From contig JAJYJL010000067.1 in the NCBI GenBank assembly GCA_021789565.1, positions 1 to 13,445 on the forward strand: a stretch of 13,445 nt of DNA, read 5' to 3'. Positions 5,377 through 11,513 of this stretch are shown here, one piece after another. Positions within the stretch are counted from its first letter, which is position 1, and each line of letters starts with the position of its first letter. This DNA comes from Acidobacteriota bacterium (GTDB lineage: Bacteria > Acidobacteriota > Terriglobia > UBA7540). Under the pieces are notes generated by a model. That model worked only from the letters and a program-made list of their open reading frames with translations. It ran no database searches and was not told the origin of the DNA. The position numbers were made by a program, and so were the translations under genes.

Positions 5377-5847
5377 TTGATCCATTCTGATTCCGGCAAG
5401 ATCCCGACGCGCGTGATTGTGATCCAGATTGTGTTTCTGGTGGTTGTGGCGGGAGTGTTTGCGTACGTCAAGGTTTACGCGCCAAAGCTGGAGAAGGCGC
5501 ATGAGGCCGAGCAACTGGCCCGGCGCGAAAGCCGCATCCAGGATTTTTTTAATTCCATGGTGGCGGAGGATTCCAGCCGCACCGTGGAAGCGCCGGGCAT
5601 CGGCACAACACATCCCCAGAGCCTGAAGAGCACGCCGGACATCCAGGACGTGCAGCAGGCGCTGGGCGGGCCCGACACCAGCAGCACCGATTATGCCGGC
5701 GGTGTCCACCTGGGGTGGATCGGGACGAAGCACACTCTCGAGGCCGCCTTCAGCCACGGCGAGCTCTATGCCCTGTCATTCAAGAACAACGACACCGGCC
5801 ACGGCGTGAACGTTTTCAAATCGAGCGCCCAATGGCAGGCGTTCTGA
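5377..5847 (+). CDS. membrane-anchored envelope protein, unknown; BamE/SmpA-like fold possible
   Basis: The 156-residue product has one N-terminal hydrophobic helix at about 13-31, a charged stretch that may be helical (KLEKAHEAEQLARRESRIQDFF), a polar linker and a C-terminal domain. That domain reads DVQQALGGPDTS....GGVHLGWIG....LEAAFSHGELYAL. The order of helix, L-G-x-P-D turn and W- and F-containing strands recalls SmpA/OmlA/BamE-type domains, but this is a resemblance and not an identification. No lipobox cysteine is present. The start is TTG at 5377, chosen because GGAGG (5363-5367) lies nine bases upstream and no ATG precedes the helix. REP elements lie 18 bases upstream and 10 bases downstream. 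Confidence 0.72.
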   Translation: MIHSDSGKIPTRVIVIQIVFLVVVAGVFAYVKVYAPKLEKAHEAEQLARRESRIQDFFNSMVAEDSSRTVEAPGIGTTHPQSLKSTPDIQDVQQALGGPDTSSTDYAGGVHLGWIGTKHTLEAAFSHGELYALSFKNNDTGHGVNVFKSSAQWQAF

Positions 5848-5857
5848 GTTGCGCCTT

Positions 5858-5927
5858 GTAGGGGAGGGCTCCGCCCTCCCGTTTTGGTGCACAACAAAAG
5901 CAGCGGGAGCCCAGAGGGCTCCCCTAC
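5858..5927 (+). repeat. BIME-type inverted REP pair, copy 5
   Basis: REP1 (5858-5881, loop TCC) and REP2 (5903-5927, loop AGA) are joined by a 21-base spacer. The unit begins ten bases after the stop of the gene at 5377. A decayed REP1-like hairpin follows at 5944-5967, with imperfect stems and a CTAC end. Confidence 0.88.
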
Positions 5928-6027
5928 GAAAAGCAGGTTTTGAAGGGGAAGGCTCTGCCCTGCCTACCCAAGCAACGCCCGGGTGGCAATCAAGGGTTGG
6001 GAGGAGCGTCCGGCCTCCAGGAGATTA

Positions 6028-6063
6028 AGGGAAGGGAAACCGCAGGCGCGGTTTCCCTTCCCT
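6028..6063 (+). repeat. perfect 16-bp hairpin
   Basis: The arm AGGGAAGGGAAACCGC and its exact complement enclose the loop AGGC. It lacks a following T-run, so it is not a standard intrinsic terminator. It stands alone between the REP region and the YXWGXW genes. Confidence 0.75.
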
Positions 6064-6205
6064 GCCACAAAGACCCTGACCCGGGGCGAGCTCAAAGAAA
6101 CTCGAAAGTCAAAAAACGTGACTCCTGGGGGCGCCGTGCTCCCTGCCTGTATACCACTGTTGGGCTGGGACGGCAACATGAATTCCGGCCCTGAGATTTG
6201 AGGTC

Positions 6206-6233
6206 GTAGCACAGGCCCTTGTGCTTGCGGTTC
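6206..6233 (+). repeat. third palindrome family (REP-C), copy 2
   Basis: GTAGC is followed by a GCACA/TGTGC stem with loop GGCCCT and then TTGCGGTTC. It shares the GTAGC start, CAGGCC centre and GCGGTTC end with the element at 5033-5056. Confidence 0.4.
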
Positions 6234-6264
6234 CTGGCTCTGTCGCGAGAGCTGCGATAGGAAG

Positions 6265-6292
6265 CGCCGCGGGCCGTAAAGGCCCTCGCTGC
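6265..6292 (+). repeat. decayed REP-B palindrome
   Basis: A GGGCC/GGCCC stem with loop GTAAA is extended by three more pairs across one mismatch. The 3' end is GCTGC where the other REP-B copies have GCTAC. Confidence 0.4.
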
Positions 6293-6478
6293 AAAACCGC
6301 GGGAGCTCTGCAAAGTCAATAACTCCGTAACAAACCATTCTTTTTGAAAGCCTTGCAGGCCGGTAAGATTTACCTACTGTAGAGAATTTTTCAGGTTGGC
6401 TGGGCCTGCCTCACCCGCCTTGGTTGGTTTTATCAGTTGTAGAATCAGTTGGTTGCTGGAAAGCTGGGCGATTGGAGA

Positions 6479-6525
6479 GGCGCTTGCCATAAGTAAGGTT
6501 GGATTCTTGCGCGATGGGCAGCGCC
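6479..6525 (+). promoter_or_regulatory. inverted repeat in the leader of the first YXWGXW gene
   Basis: GGCGCT-T-GCC and GGCAGCGCC form nine base pairs with one bulged T, enclosing 28 bases, just before the Shine-Dalgarno at 6534-6538. It does not mask that site. No known riboswitch class was recognised. Confidence 0.3.
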
Positions 6526-6545
6526 AACAGGCCGGAGGTACTCTG

Positions 6546-7706
6546 ATGAGAGATGAAAAGCTGGAAAAAGTCCAACCCCAAAGCACAAAGCAGGCGCTCA
6601 GGCGGTCGCTCGTTGCCGGCCTGACAGGGACGCTGCTGCTGATGCTGGCGATGGTTGCGGCTCCCACACCGTCATACGCGCGGGTGAGCGTGGGTGTCTT
6701 CGTCAATTTCGGCCCGCCGGCGCTGCCTGTTTATGTACAGCCGCCCTGTCCGGCTCCGGGCTATATCTGGACGCCGGGATACTGGGCCTGGGACCCCGCC
6801 TACGGCTACTACTGGGTGCCGGGCACCTGGGTGCCTGCGCCCTTTATCGGCGCCATGTGGACGCCGGGCTACTGGGGCTATGACGATGACGACGATGGCT
6901 ATCGCTGGTACCCGGGCTACTGGGGGTTCTCGGTGGGCTTCTACGGCGGCATCAATTATGGTTTTGGCTACACCGGTTACGGCTACTACGGCGGATACTG
7001 GGACCACGACCGGTTCTATTACAACCGTGATGTGAACCGAATCGAAGGCCGGAATTTCACGAACGTCTACTACCGGAACGTGAGCAACTACTACGACAGC
7101 CGGCGCGTCAGCTACAACGGCGGCCCCGGCGGAATCGAAGCCCGGCCCACACGCGAGCAAATGGCTGCGGAGAGGGGCCGGCGCTTTGGGCCCTCCAGCC
7201 AGCAGTTGCGGCAGGAACGGTTTGCGCGCAGAGATCCCGCGCTGCGCGCACGCGAAAACCACGGGCGCCCTGCCATCGCAGCGACGAGGCGCCCTGGAGA
7301 GTTCCGGGGCAATGGCGTCGTTCGCGCTGAGCGCGCAAGCGCTCCGTATCGGGCGCCGGTTGAAAGGGCGCGTGGCGGGCGCGAGTTTTCGCGTTCTGCT
7401 CCGCAACGGGGCAACAATGACAGGGGATTTCGTTCATTTGGCCCCCAGCGCTCCGCACAACCCAATTGGCAACGCCAGCAAAACCGTGCCCCGGTCGAGC
7501 GGGTGAACCGGCAGCCCATGTACCGGAACAGCCCGCAGCGCTCCTTCGAGCGCCCGCAGCGCCAGTACCGCCCGCAGGAAATGCGGCGGGTTGAAAGCCG
7601 CCCCGCGCCGCAGCAGCGTGGCAATTTTTCCCGCCCGGAAACACGCGGCGGCGGCAACGGCCACGGCGGCGGCGACAATGGCCACGGCCACGGCGGCCGC
7701 CACTAG
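6546..7706 (+). CDS. secreted YXWGXW-repeat protein, paralog 1
   Basis: The 386-residue product has a signal peptide: RR at 19-20, a hydrophobic core at about 22-38, and likely cleavage after SYA45. An aromatic repeat region at about 72-127 follows with WxPGYW/YYWVPGTW units (W75, W80, W90, W95, W105, W110, W121, W126), as in the YXWGXW repeat family (Pfam PF12779). A short DDDDD run interrupts it. Next comes a Tyr/Gly-rich stretch to about 170, a conserved basic middle (NHGRPAIAATRRPGEFRG) and a long Arg/Gln/Pro-rich low-complexity tail ending in Gly/His. The family is secreted and its function is unknown. GGAGG (6534-6538) seven bases before ATG 6546 sets the start. The paralog at 8002 follows after 295 bases. 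Confidence 0.9.
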   Translation: MRDEKLEKVQPQSTKQALRRSLVAGLTGTLLLMLAMVAAPTPSYARVSVGVFVNFGPPALPVYVQPPCPAPGYIWTPGYWAWDPAYGYYWVPGTWVPAPFIGAMWTPGYWGYDDDDDGYRWYPGYWGFSVGFYGGINYGFGYTGYGYYGGYWDHDRFYYNRDVNRIEGRNFTNVYYRNVSNYYDSRRVSYNGGPGGIEARPTREQMAAERGRRFGPSSQQLRQERFARRDPALRARENHGRPAIAATRRPGEFRGNGVVRAERASAPYRAPVERARGGREFSRSAPQRGNNDRGFRSFGPQRSAQPNWQRQQNRAPVERVNRQPMYRNSPQRSFERPQRQYRPQEMRRVESRPAPQQRGNFSRPETRGGGNGHGGGDNGHGHGGRH

Positions 7707-7724
7707 AACGCGCGAGCGCAGCAA

Positions 7725-7763
7725 CGCGGGTGGCGATGCCGGAGTTCCGGCATTTCACCCGCG
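7725..7763 (+). terminator. long hairpin after paralog 1
   Basis: Outer stem CGCGGGTG/CACCCGCG and inner stem ATGCCGGA/TCCGGCAT are separated by a small internal loop (GCG/TT), with loop GT. It starts 19 bases after the stop. No T-run follows, so it may block exonucleases or be a repeat instead of a terminator. Confidence 0.5.
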
Positions 7764-7965
7764 CGCTGGAAGAATCCCACGGGCCGGCTAAATTTCGGGG
7801 CACCTGTTAGTTACGAACCGGCATTCGAGGATTTTACCTCCCCTTTACACAGTTGCAGCAGGCCGGCGAAACTTCGGGCGGGGCAGGAGCGTCTACTATG
7901 GTGGAATAGGCAAGGTGCCCGTACGGTTCACAGAATCTCAGAAGGGTGCCCGGCTGATGGGAGGA

Positions 7966-7996
7966 CACCTCGGCAACCAAAGTGCCGAAGGAGGTG
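7966..7996 (+). promoter_or_regulatory. hairpin covering the ribosome binding site of paralog 2
   Basis: TCGGCA (7970-7975) and TGCCGA (7983-7988) pair around the loop ACCAAAG. CACC (7966-7969) can also pair with GGTG (7993-7996), enclosing the AAGGAGG that serves the ATG at 8002. The arrangement could limit translation. No known riboswitch was recognised. Confidence 0.4.
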
Positions 7997-8001
7997 CTTC
8001 A

Positions 8002-9351
8002 ATGAAAGAAGAGATGATCAACAACAGTGGTGACGGGTACGGGCCCTCGGAAGAAACATTGATCTGCAACCACAGCACGCAGGAAGCGGCGGCAGACCGC
8101 GCAAGCGGGACCCTGAAGGGGAGCGGCAAGTGGACACGCCGGTCGATCGTTTCGTGCCTGCTGGGATCGCTGCTGCTGATGCTGGCGACGATGACGGCAC
8201 CGACCCCGGCTTCCGCTTCGGTGAGCATTTTTGTCAGCTTCGGGCCGCCGGCCTTACCGATTTACGAGCAGCCGTATTGCCCGGGTCCCGGTTACTTCTG
8301 GACACCCGGCTACTGGGCCTGGGACCCGGCCTATGGTTACTACTGGGTGCCGGGCACCTGGGTGCCGGCGCCTTTTATCGGCGCCATGTGGACCCCGGGC
8401 TACTGGGGCTGGGATAACAGCGGCTACATGTGGTACCCGGGTTACTGGGGCACCGCCGTCGGCTTCTATGGAGGCATCGACTATGGTTATGGCTACAACG
8501 GCTATGGCTACTACGGTGGACAGTGGCGCGGCGACAGGTTCTACTACAACCGCGAAGTCAACCGCATCACCAACGTCAACATTGTGAACGTCTACAACCA
8601 GAGAGTGGTTGAGAACAGAGGCTCCCGCATCAGCTATAACGGCGGCCAGGGCGGAATCAATGCCCGTCCCACATCCCGAGAGCTCATGGCGGAAAGAACG
8701 CGGCGCCTCGGGGCTGACAGCCGGCAAATGGAGCAGGAACGGTGGGCCCGCTCCAACCCGGCACAACGGGCGCGCGAAAACCACGGACGTCCGGAAGTTG
8801 CCGCCACGGCCCGGCCGGGAGAGTTCCGGGGCAGCGGCGTTGTGCGTGCAACCCGCGCGGGAGCTCCTTACAAAGAACCGCCTCGCCAGGTGAGGAGCGT
8901 CCATGGAACCGTGCGGCAGGCACCCGCACCGGTTGAGCGGCGTCAGCAAGGCAATGCCACGCGGCAGGCAACACCTAATCAGCGAATGCAACGGTCCGCT
9001 CCGCCACAGCAGCGGTATGAGCCGCAGGTGAACCGGAACAACCAGCGGAACACCGTCCAGCCTAATCAGCGAATGGAACGGTCCGCTCCGCCACAACAGA
9101 GGAATGAGCCGCAGGTGAACCGCAACAACCAGCGGAACACCGTCCAGCCTAATCAGCGAATGCAACGGCCCGCTCCGCCACAGCAGAGGAACGAGCCGCA
9201 GGTGAACCGCAACAACCAGCGGGAATCCCGTCCGCCGCAAGCGCGCCAGAATGAAGGCCGCGGCGCACAGCAACAGCAAGCCCATCCTCCGAACCAGGGC
9301 AAGCAAGAGGGTGGAAACGGCCATAACAACCCCGGCCACAGCCGGCGGTAA
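8002..9351 (+). CDS. secreted YXWGXW-repeat protein, paralog 2
   Basis: The 449-residue product is closely similar to paralog 1 from the hydrophobic core (about 49-65, likely cleavage after ASA72) through the WxPGYW repeats, the FYYNRExNRI segment and ENHGRPEVAATARPGEFRG. It differs in its N terminus, a polar 45-residue extension before TRRSIV, unusually long for a signal peptide. Its tail has three near-identical 29-residue repeats (PNQRMQRSAPPQQR...EPQVNRNNQRNTVQ) and then Gln/Asn-rich sequence. TRRSIV loosely fits a Tat motif. AAGGAGG (7988-7994) before ATG 8002 sets the start. Function is unknown; a secreted basic protein that binds envelope polymers or nucleic acid is possible. The pair arose by tandem duplication. 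Confidence 0.9.
   Translation: MKEEMINNSGDGYGPSEETLICNHSTQEAAADRASGTLKGSGKWTRRSIVSCLLGSLLLMLATMTAPTPASASVSIFVSFGPPALPIYEQPYCPGPGYFWTPGYWAWDPAYGYYWVPGTWVPAPFIGAMWTPGYWGWDNSGYMWYPGYWGTAVGFYGGIDYGYGYNGYGYYGGQWRGDRFYYNREVNRITNVNIVNVYNQRVVENRGSRISYNGGQGGINARPTSRELMAERTRRLGADSRQMEQERWARSNPAQRARENHGRPEVAATARPGEFRGSGVVRATRAGAPYKEPPRQVRSVHGTVRQAPAPVERRQQGNATRQATPNQRMQRSAPPQQRYEPQVNRNNQRNTVQPNQRMERSAPPQQRNEPQVNRNNQRNTVQPNQRMQRPAPPQQRNEPQVNRNNQRESRPPQARQNEGRGAQQQQAHPPNQGKQEGGNGHNNPGHSRR
8974..9222 (+). repeat. 87-bp tandem repeat inside paralog 2
   Basis: Units start at 8974, 9061 and 9148, exactly 87 bases apart, each opening CCTAATCAGCGAATG. They encode 29 residues; the third is cut short after RNNQR. 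DNA identity is high, which points to recent expansion and likely length variation between strains. Confidence 0.9.
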
Positions 9352-9367
9352 ATGAAGCGGCGGAGGT

Positions 9368-9404
9368 GCGGGTGGCGATGCTGGAATTCCGGCAAAACCC
9401 CCGC
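9368..9404 (+). terminator. hairpin after paralog 2, related to the one after paralog 1
   Basis: Outer stem GCGGG/CCCGC and inner stem GCTGGAA/TTCCGGC (one G-T pair) lie 17 bases after the stop. GCGGGTGGCGATGC is shared with the hairpin at 7725. It also lacks a T-run. Confidence 0.45.
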
Positions 9405-9531
9405 GCCTCTGCTTTGACCACCAGCTAATTCCCGCAGTAAAGCCGCAGACAGAGAAACGCACGAATCCTTTGCTTCCCCGAAAGTTCGTCGACTACACCC
9501 ATCGCAAGCAGCGCGGCGTTGTGCGCCGGTC

Positions 9532-9633
9532 GTGACTCAGTTTGAATTGTGGCACGGGCGTCCTCGCCCGTGATGTTTTCAAGAGTCACGGCCAAGATGG
9601 CCGTGCCACAAAACAGGAACCTAACTGAGTCAC
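9532..9633 (+). mobile_element. 102-bp MITE-like element with two internal hairpins
   Basis: The ends are perfect 11-base inverted repeats, GTGACTCAGTT and AACTGAGTCAC. A second inverted pair, TTGTGGCACGG and CCGTGCCACAA, lies inside. Between them are two hairpins: CACGGGCG/CGCCCGTG with loop TCCT (9553-9572) and CACGGCCA/TGGCCGTG with loop AGA (9587-9605). It has no coding capacity. The region 9405-9531 on its left shows nothing else recognisable. Confidence 0.6.
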
Positions 9634-9719
9634 CACCCGTTCGCCGGTCTGGCATTCCGCCCGTGCTGCGTGTGCTATCTTGTGTGGAGAGAAGCGCAGA
9701 ACATGCGGTTCACCAAGCC

Positions 9720-9977
9720 ATGACGCGGGAAGAACTGCTTTCGAGAATCGCGATCAATCCCAACGTCTGTTTCGGAAAGCCGTGCGTTCGGGGACATCGC
9801 CTCTGGGTGTCTCTGATTCTTGACCTGCTGGCCAGTGGGATGCCGGCCAGCGAAATTCTCCAGGAGTATCCCGGACTGGAAGAAGCCGACATTCTCGCCT
9901 GCATCGCCTACGGCGCCGAAATGTCGTGCGAACGCCCGGGTCGTCGAAATAACGGCGCAGAATCCCCAAATCGCTAG
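9720..9977 (+). CDS. DUF433 protein, VapB-like antitoxin family
   Basis: The 85-residue product carries the DUF433 domain (Pfam PF04255) at residues 8-66: IAINPNVCFGKPCVRGHRLWVSLILDLLASGMPASEILQEYPGLEEADILACIAYGAE, matching the family pattern of I.P...GKP.IRG.R..V..IL..LA.G...EEIL..YP.L. Members are small, probably DNA-binding antitoxin-like proteins, usually followed by a PIN-like (DUF5615) toxin. No such toxin gene follows here. After EMSCER the tail (PGRRNNGAESPNR) looks unlike the family, while removing one base near 9936-9941 would give EMSCERRVVEIT, which fits far better. A single-base frameshift, real or from sequencing, is therefore likely. ATG 9720 starts at the domain; no clear Shine-Dalgarno is present. 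Confidence 0.88.
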   Translation: MTREELLSRIAINPNVCFGKPCVRGHRLWVSLILDLLASGMPASEILQEYPGLEEADILACIAYGAEMSCERPGRRNNGAESPNR

Positions 9978-10032
9978 AAATTGCCAGCCTCGGCGGACAC
10001 GCTTTTTGCTTCTCCCCTTGGTTGTGGCTTGA

Positions 10033-10038
10033 TACAAT
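10033..10038 (+). promoter_or_regulatory. candidate -10 box close to the endonuclease start
   Basis: TACAAT at 10033-10038 lies nine bases before ATG 10048, so transcription would start only a few bases upstream. The -35 at 17 bases (TTCTCC) is poor. Confidence 0.3.
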
Positions 10039-10047
10039 GCGGCGGTA

Positions 10048-10677
10048 ATGCCGACAGGCCACCCCCACATCTTCACGGCGGACTTTATCGTTACTCTTCG
10101 AGGGTTGATTGGTATCCACCAAACTATCTACCCACGAACTCCGCCTCAGGGAATCTACTTCGAGGCCCTGGTTGAAGAGGCATTTAAGAGAATTAGGAAG
10201 CCGGTGGAGGTCATCGAGCCGGGTGGTAGAAATCAGCCCCGTCACGACTTGTTAGTAGAGAACGCGAGGATCTCGCTCAAGACTGAAACCGGCGACAGCA
10301 CAAAGCTGGATCGGATTACGATCACGAAACTTTGCACAACTGAGCGCGAACCATGGGAAGCGCGCGTCCTTGTTGAGCGGGTGATGGAGCACCTTCATAG
10401 GTACGATGTCATCCTGATGTTTCGCGCTGTGTGGAATCCCAAGGCCGTTCAATACCAGCTTGTCGAGATTCCGGTTGAGGCACTTCGACTGATCTCTATT
10501 GCGAAGTTGGAACCGGTCGGTCACCGAAGAGGCAGGCAAAGCCTCGGAGCCGATGTCACTGAGGAAGGTGAAAAGATTTTCCGAGTTCATTTCGATGCTT
10601 CAGACGGGAAATGCTCAGTAAGAAGCCTCGGCATCGGACACTGCGTTGTATTGGAGGCTTGGGAAGTCCGTCGATAG
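10048..10677 (+). CDS. putative type II restriction endonuclease, PD-(D/E)XK-like
   Basis: I do not recognise the family by name. The 209-residue product has the layout of a PD-(D/E)XK nuclease: E39 in the helix YFEALVEEAFKRI, D67 in the strand RHDLLVEN, and S76-L-K78 in RISLKTET, with 27 residues from E39 to D67 and 11 from D67 to K78. SLK in place of ExK occurs in several type II enzymes. Its neighbour is a DNA methyltransferase gene on the opposite strand whose stop is three bases from this one, the tail-to-tail layout of many restriction-modification pairs. It would cut unmodified foreign DNA at the site the methyltransferase protects. Base composition looks less GC-rich than flanking genes, which suggests transfer. 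The nuclease role is an inference from context and motif. Confidence 0.6.
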   Translation: MPTGHPHIFTADFIVTLRGLIGIHQTIYPRTPPQGIYFEALVEEAFKRIRKPVEVIEPGGRNQPRHDLLVENARISLKTETGDSTKLDRITITKLCTTEREPWEARVLVERVMEHLHRYDVILMFRAVWNPKAVQYQLVEIPVEALRLISIAKLEPVGHRRGRQSLGADVTEEGEKIFRVHFDASDGKCSVRSLGIGHCVVLEAWEVRR

Positions 10678-10680
10678 GGC

Positions 10681-11391
10681 TTATTCACACTTTTTGGATT
10701 TCCGAAACACGAGCCAGTAACAATGCTGACGGCGGCTGTGGTGGGCAACCTTCCACTTAGGATCAATGATCGGACCCTTACGAATCTTGACGATGCAGTC
10801 GCATGGCTGGAAACCCTCATCTCTAGCCGACTGAACCAACTCTACGTGGGCCCATTGGTACCGGTGGTGGTGGACGTAGTCAGCAATCTTGCAAAATAGG
10901 ATGCCCTCGTCCTCCAAGATGCGGTAGGCTTCCTTAACAAAGGGCGGATAGGTGTGAGCAAAGGTGTAGCCATTTTCTTTTGGTGATTTCCCGCCTAACC
11001 CGAACCGGTAATGAAAATCTTTCTGCTTATCACGTCCCTGGTTAGGGATGTGTGGAGGATCATAAACCACAACGTCAAAGAGTCCATCTCTGAATGGTGT
11101 GGCTGTGTTGTCAGCTACAACGGACGGTTTATGCTTGGCTTCGACGTCGATTCCGATGACACGGCGCTTGCTTCCCCGCCAAAATCGACCGCCGTTTACG
11201 GTAGCATCCAGTATCCTACGGGGACGCTTGCGAGGATAGAGCGCCAACATCCGTTCGAGCAGCTCAGCATCCTCACCGTCCCATACCGATGGAATGGGAT
11301 CGTAGTCCCTCGCTCTCGGACGTTCAGGCATCAGTAAAGTGGCCATTGGATCGTCAATCCCAGGATATTCTAACTCTATCTGCGCCATCAT
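10681..11391 (-). CDS. DNA methyltransferase with DPPH motif, modification partner
   Basis: The 236-residue product transfers a methyl group from S-adenosylmethionine to an amino group of a base in DNA. Motif I is ILDATVNGGRFW (62-71), a variant of DxFxGxG; D82 in VIGIDVE ends the second strand; motif IV is VVYDPPHIPN with DPPH at 111-114. Both are in the motif I before motif IV order. Downstream AYRILEDEGILFCKIADY matches motif V-VI strands. DPPH implies N6-adenine or N4-cytosine methylation; the target site cannot be read. The protein is short and lacks an obvious large target recognition insert, apart from 115-140 (GRDKQKDFHYRFGLGG). It is convergent with the putative endonuclease. Two adjacent ATGs (11391, 11388) are possible. 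Confidence 0.87.
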   Translation of the reverse strand: MMAQIELEYPGIDDPMATLLMPERPRARDYDPIPSVWDGEDAELLERMLALYPRKRPRRILDATVNGGRFWRGSKRRVIGIDVEAKHKPSVVADNTATPFRDGLFDVVVYDPPHIPNQGRDKQKDFHYRFGLGGKSPKENGYTFAHTYPPFVKEAYRILEDEGILFCKIADYVHHHRYQWAHVELVQSARDEGFQPCDCIVKIRKGPIIDPKWKVAHHSRRQHCYWLVFRKSKKCE

Positions 11392-11396
11392 TGGTA

Positions 11397-11425
11397 ATAG
11401 TATCGGCAGCTCGCGGCCTCAGCAA
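11397..11425 (-). promoter_or_regulatory. promoter abutting the methyltransferase start
   Basis: On the minus strand TTGCTG (11420-11425) and TACTAT (11397-11402) are separated by 17 bases. Transcription would start at about 11390-11391, on the ATG itself, so the message would be leaderless. No Shine-Dalgarno is present. It is back-to-back with the thiolase promoter. Confidence 0.45.
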
Positions 11426-11472
11426 GAGAACCTTTGAAGCCAACACACCCCATCGTGGCCACGGTCGTTTCC

Positions 11473-11501
11473 TTGACTTCACCCCATAGCGGCGACATAA
11501 T
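11473..11501 (+). promoter_or_regulatory. sigma70-like promoter of the thiolase gene
   Basis: TTGACT (11473-11478) and CATAAT (11496-11501) are 17 bases apart, each five of six to consensus. Transcription would start near 11508, leaving about six bases before ATG 11514. No good Shine-Dalgarno is seen. Confidence 0.6.
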
Positions 11502-11513
11502 CTGAAGTCAGTT

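Larger units (their letters stand above)
5968..6545 (+). other. intergenic region without a gene
   Basis: No convincing gene is seen. The stretch holds the strong hairpin at 6028-6063, a REP-C element at 6206, a decayed REP-B element at 6265 and the untranslated leader of the YXWGXW gene. A weak promoter-like pair, TTGCAG (6353-6358) and TACTGT (6375-6380) with 16 bases between, could drive that gene with a leader of about 160 bases. Confidence 0.5.

Noticed and set aside
6028..6063. Intrinsic terminator call for the 16-bp hairpin
   Set aside because: No run of T follows on either strand and no gene ends directly upstream.
6672..7406. Minus-strand open frame of 244 codons opposite paralog 1
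   Set aside because: It is a Val/Ala-rich antisense product of the Tyr/Trp/Gly codons, with no family resemblance.
7917..8001. SAM-type riboswitch suggested by a GGCAACC run in the leader of paralog 2
   Set aside because: The remaining conserved elements and helices of SAM riboswitches are not found, and a secreted structural protein is not a typical target.
8254..9462. Long minus-strand open frame (402 codons) opposite paralog 2
   Set aside because: It mirrors the high-GC, repeat-rich coding strand and its product looks like no known protein; the plus-strand gene has signal peptide, motifs and Shine-Dalgarno.
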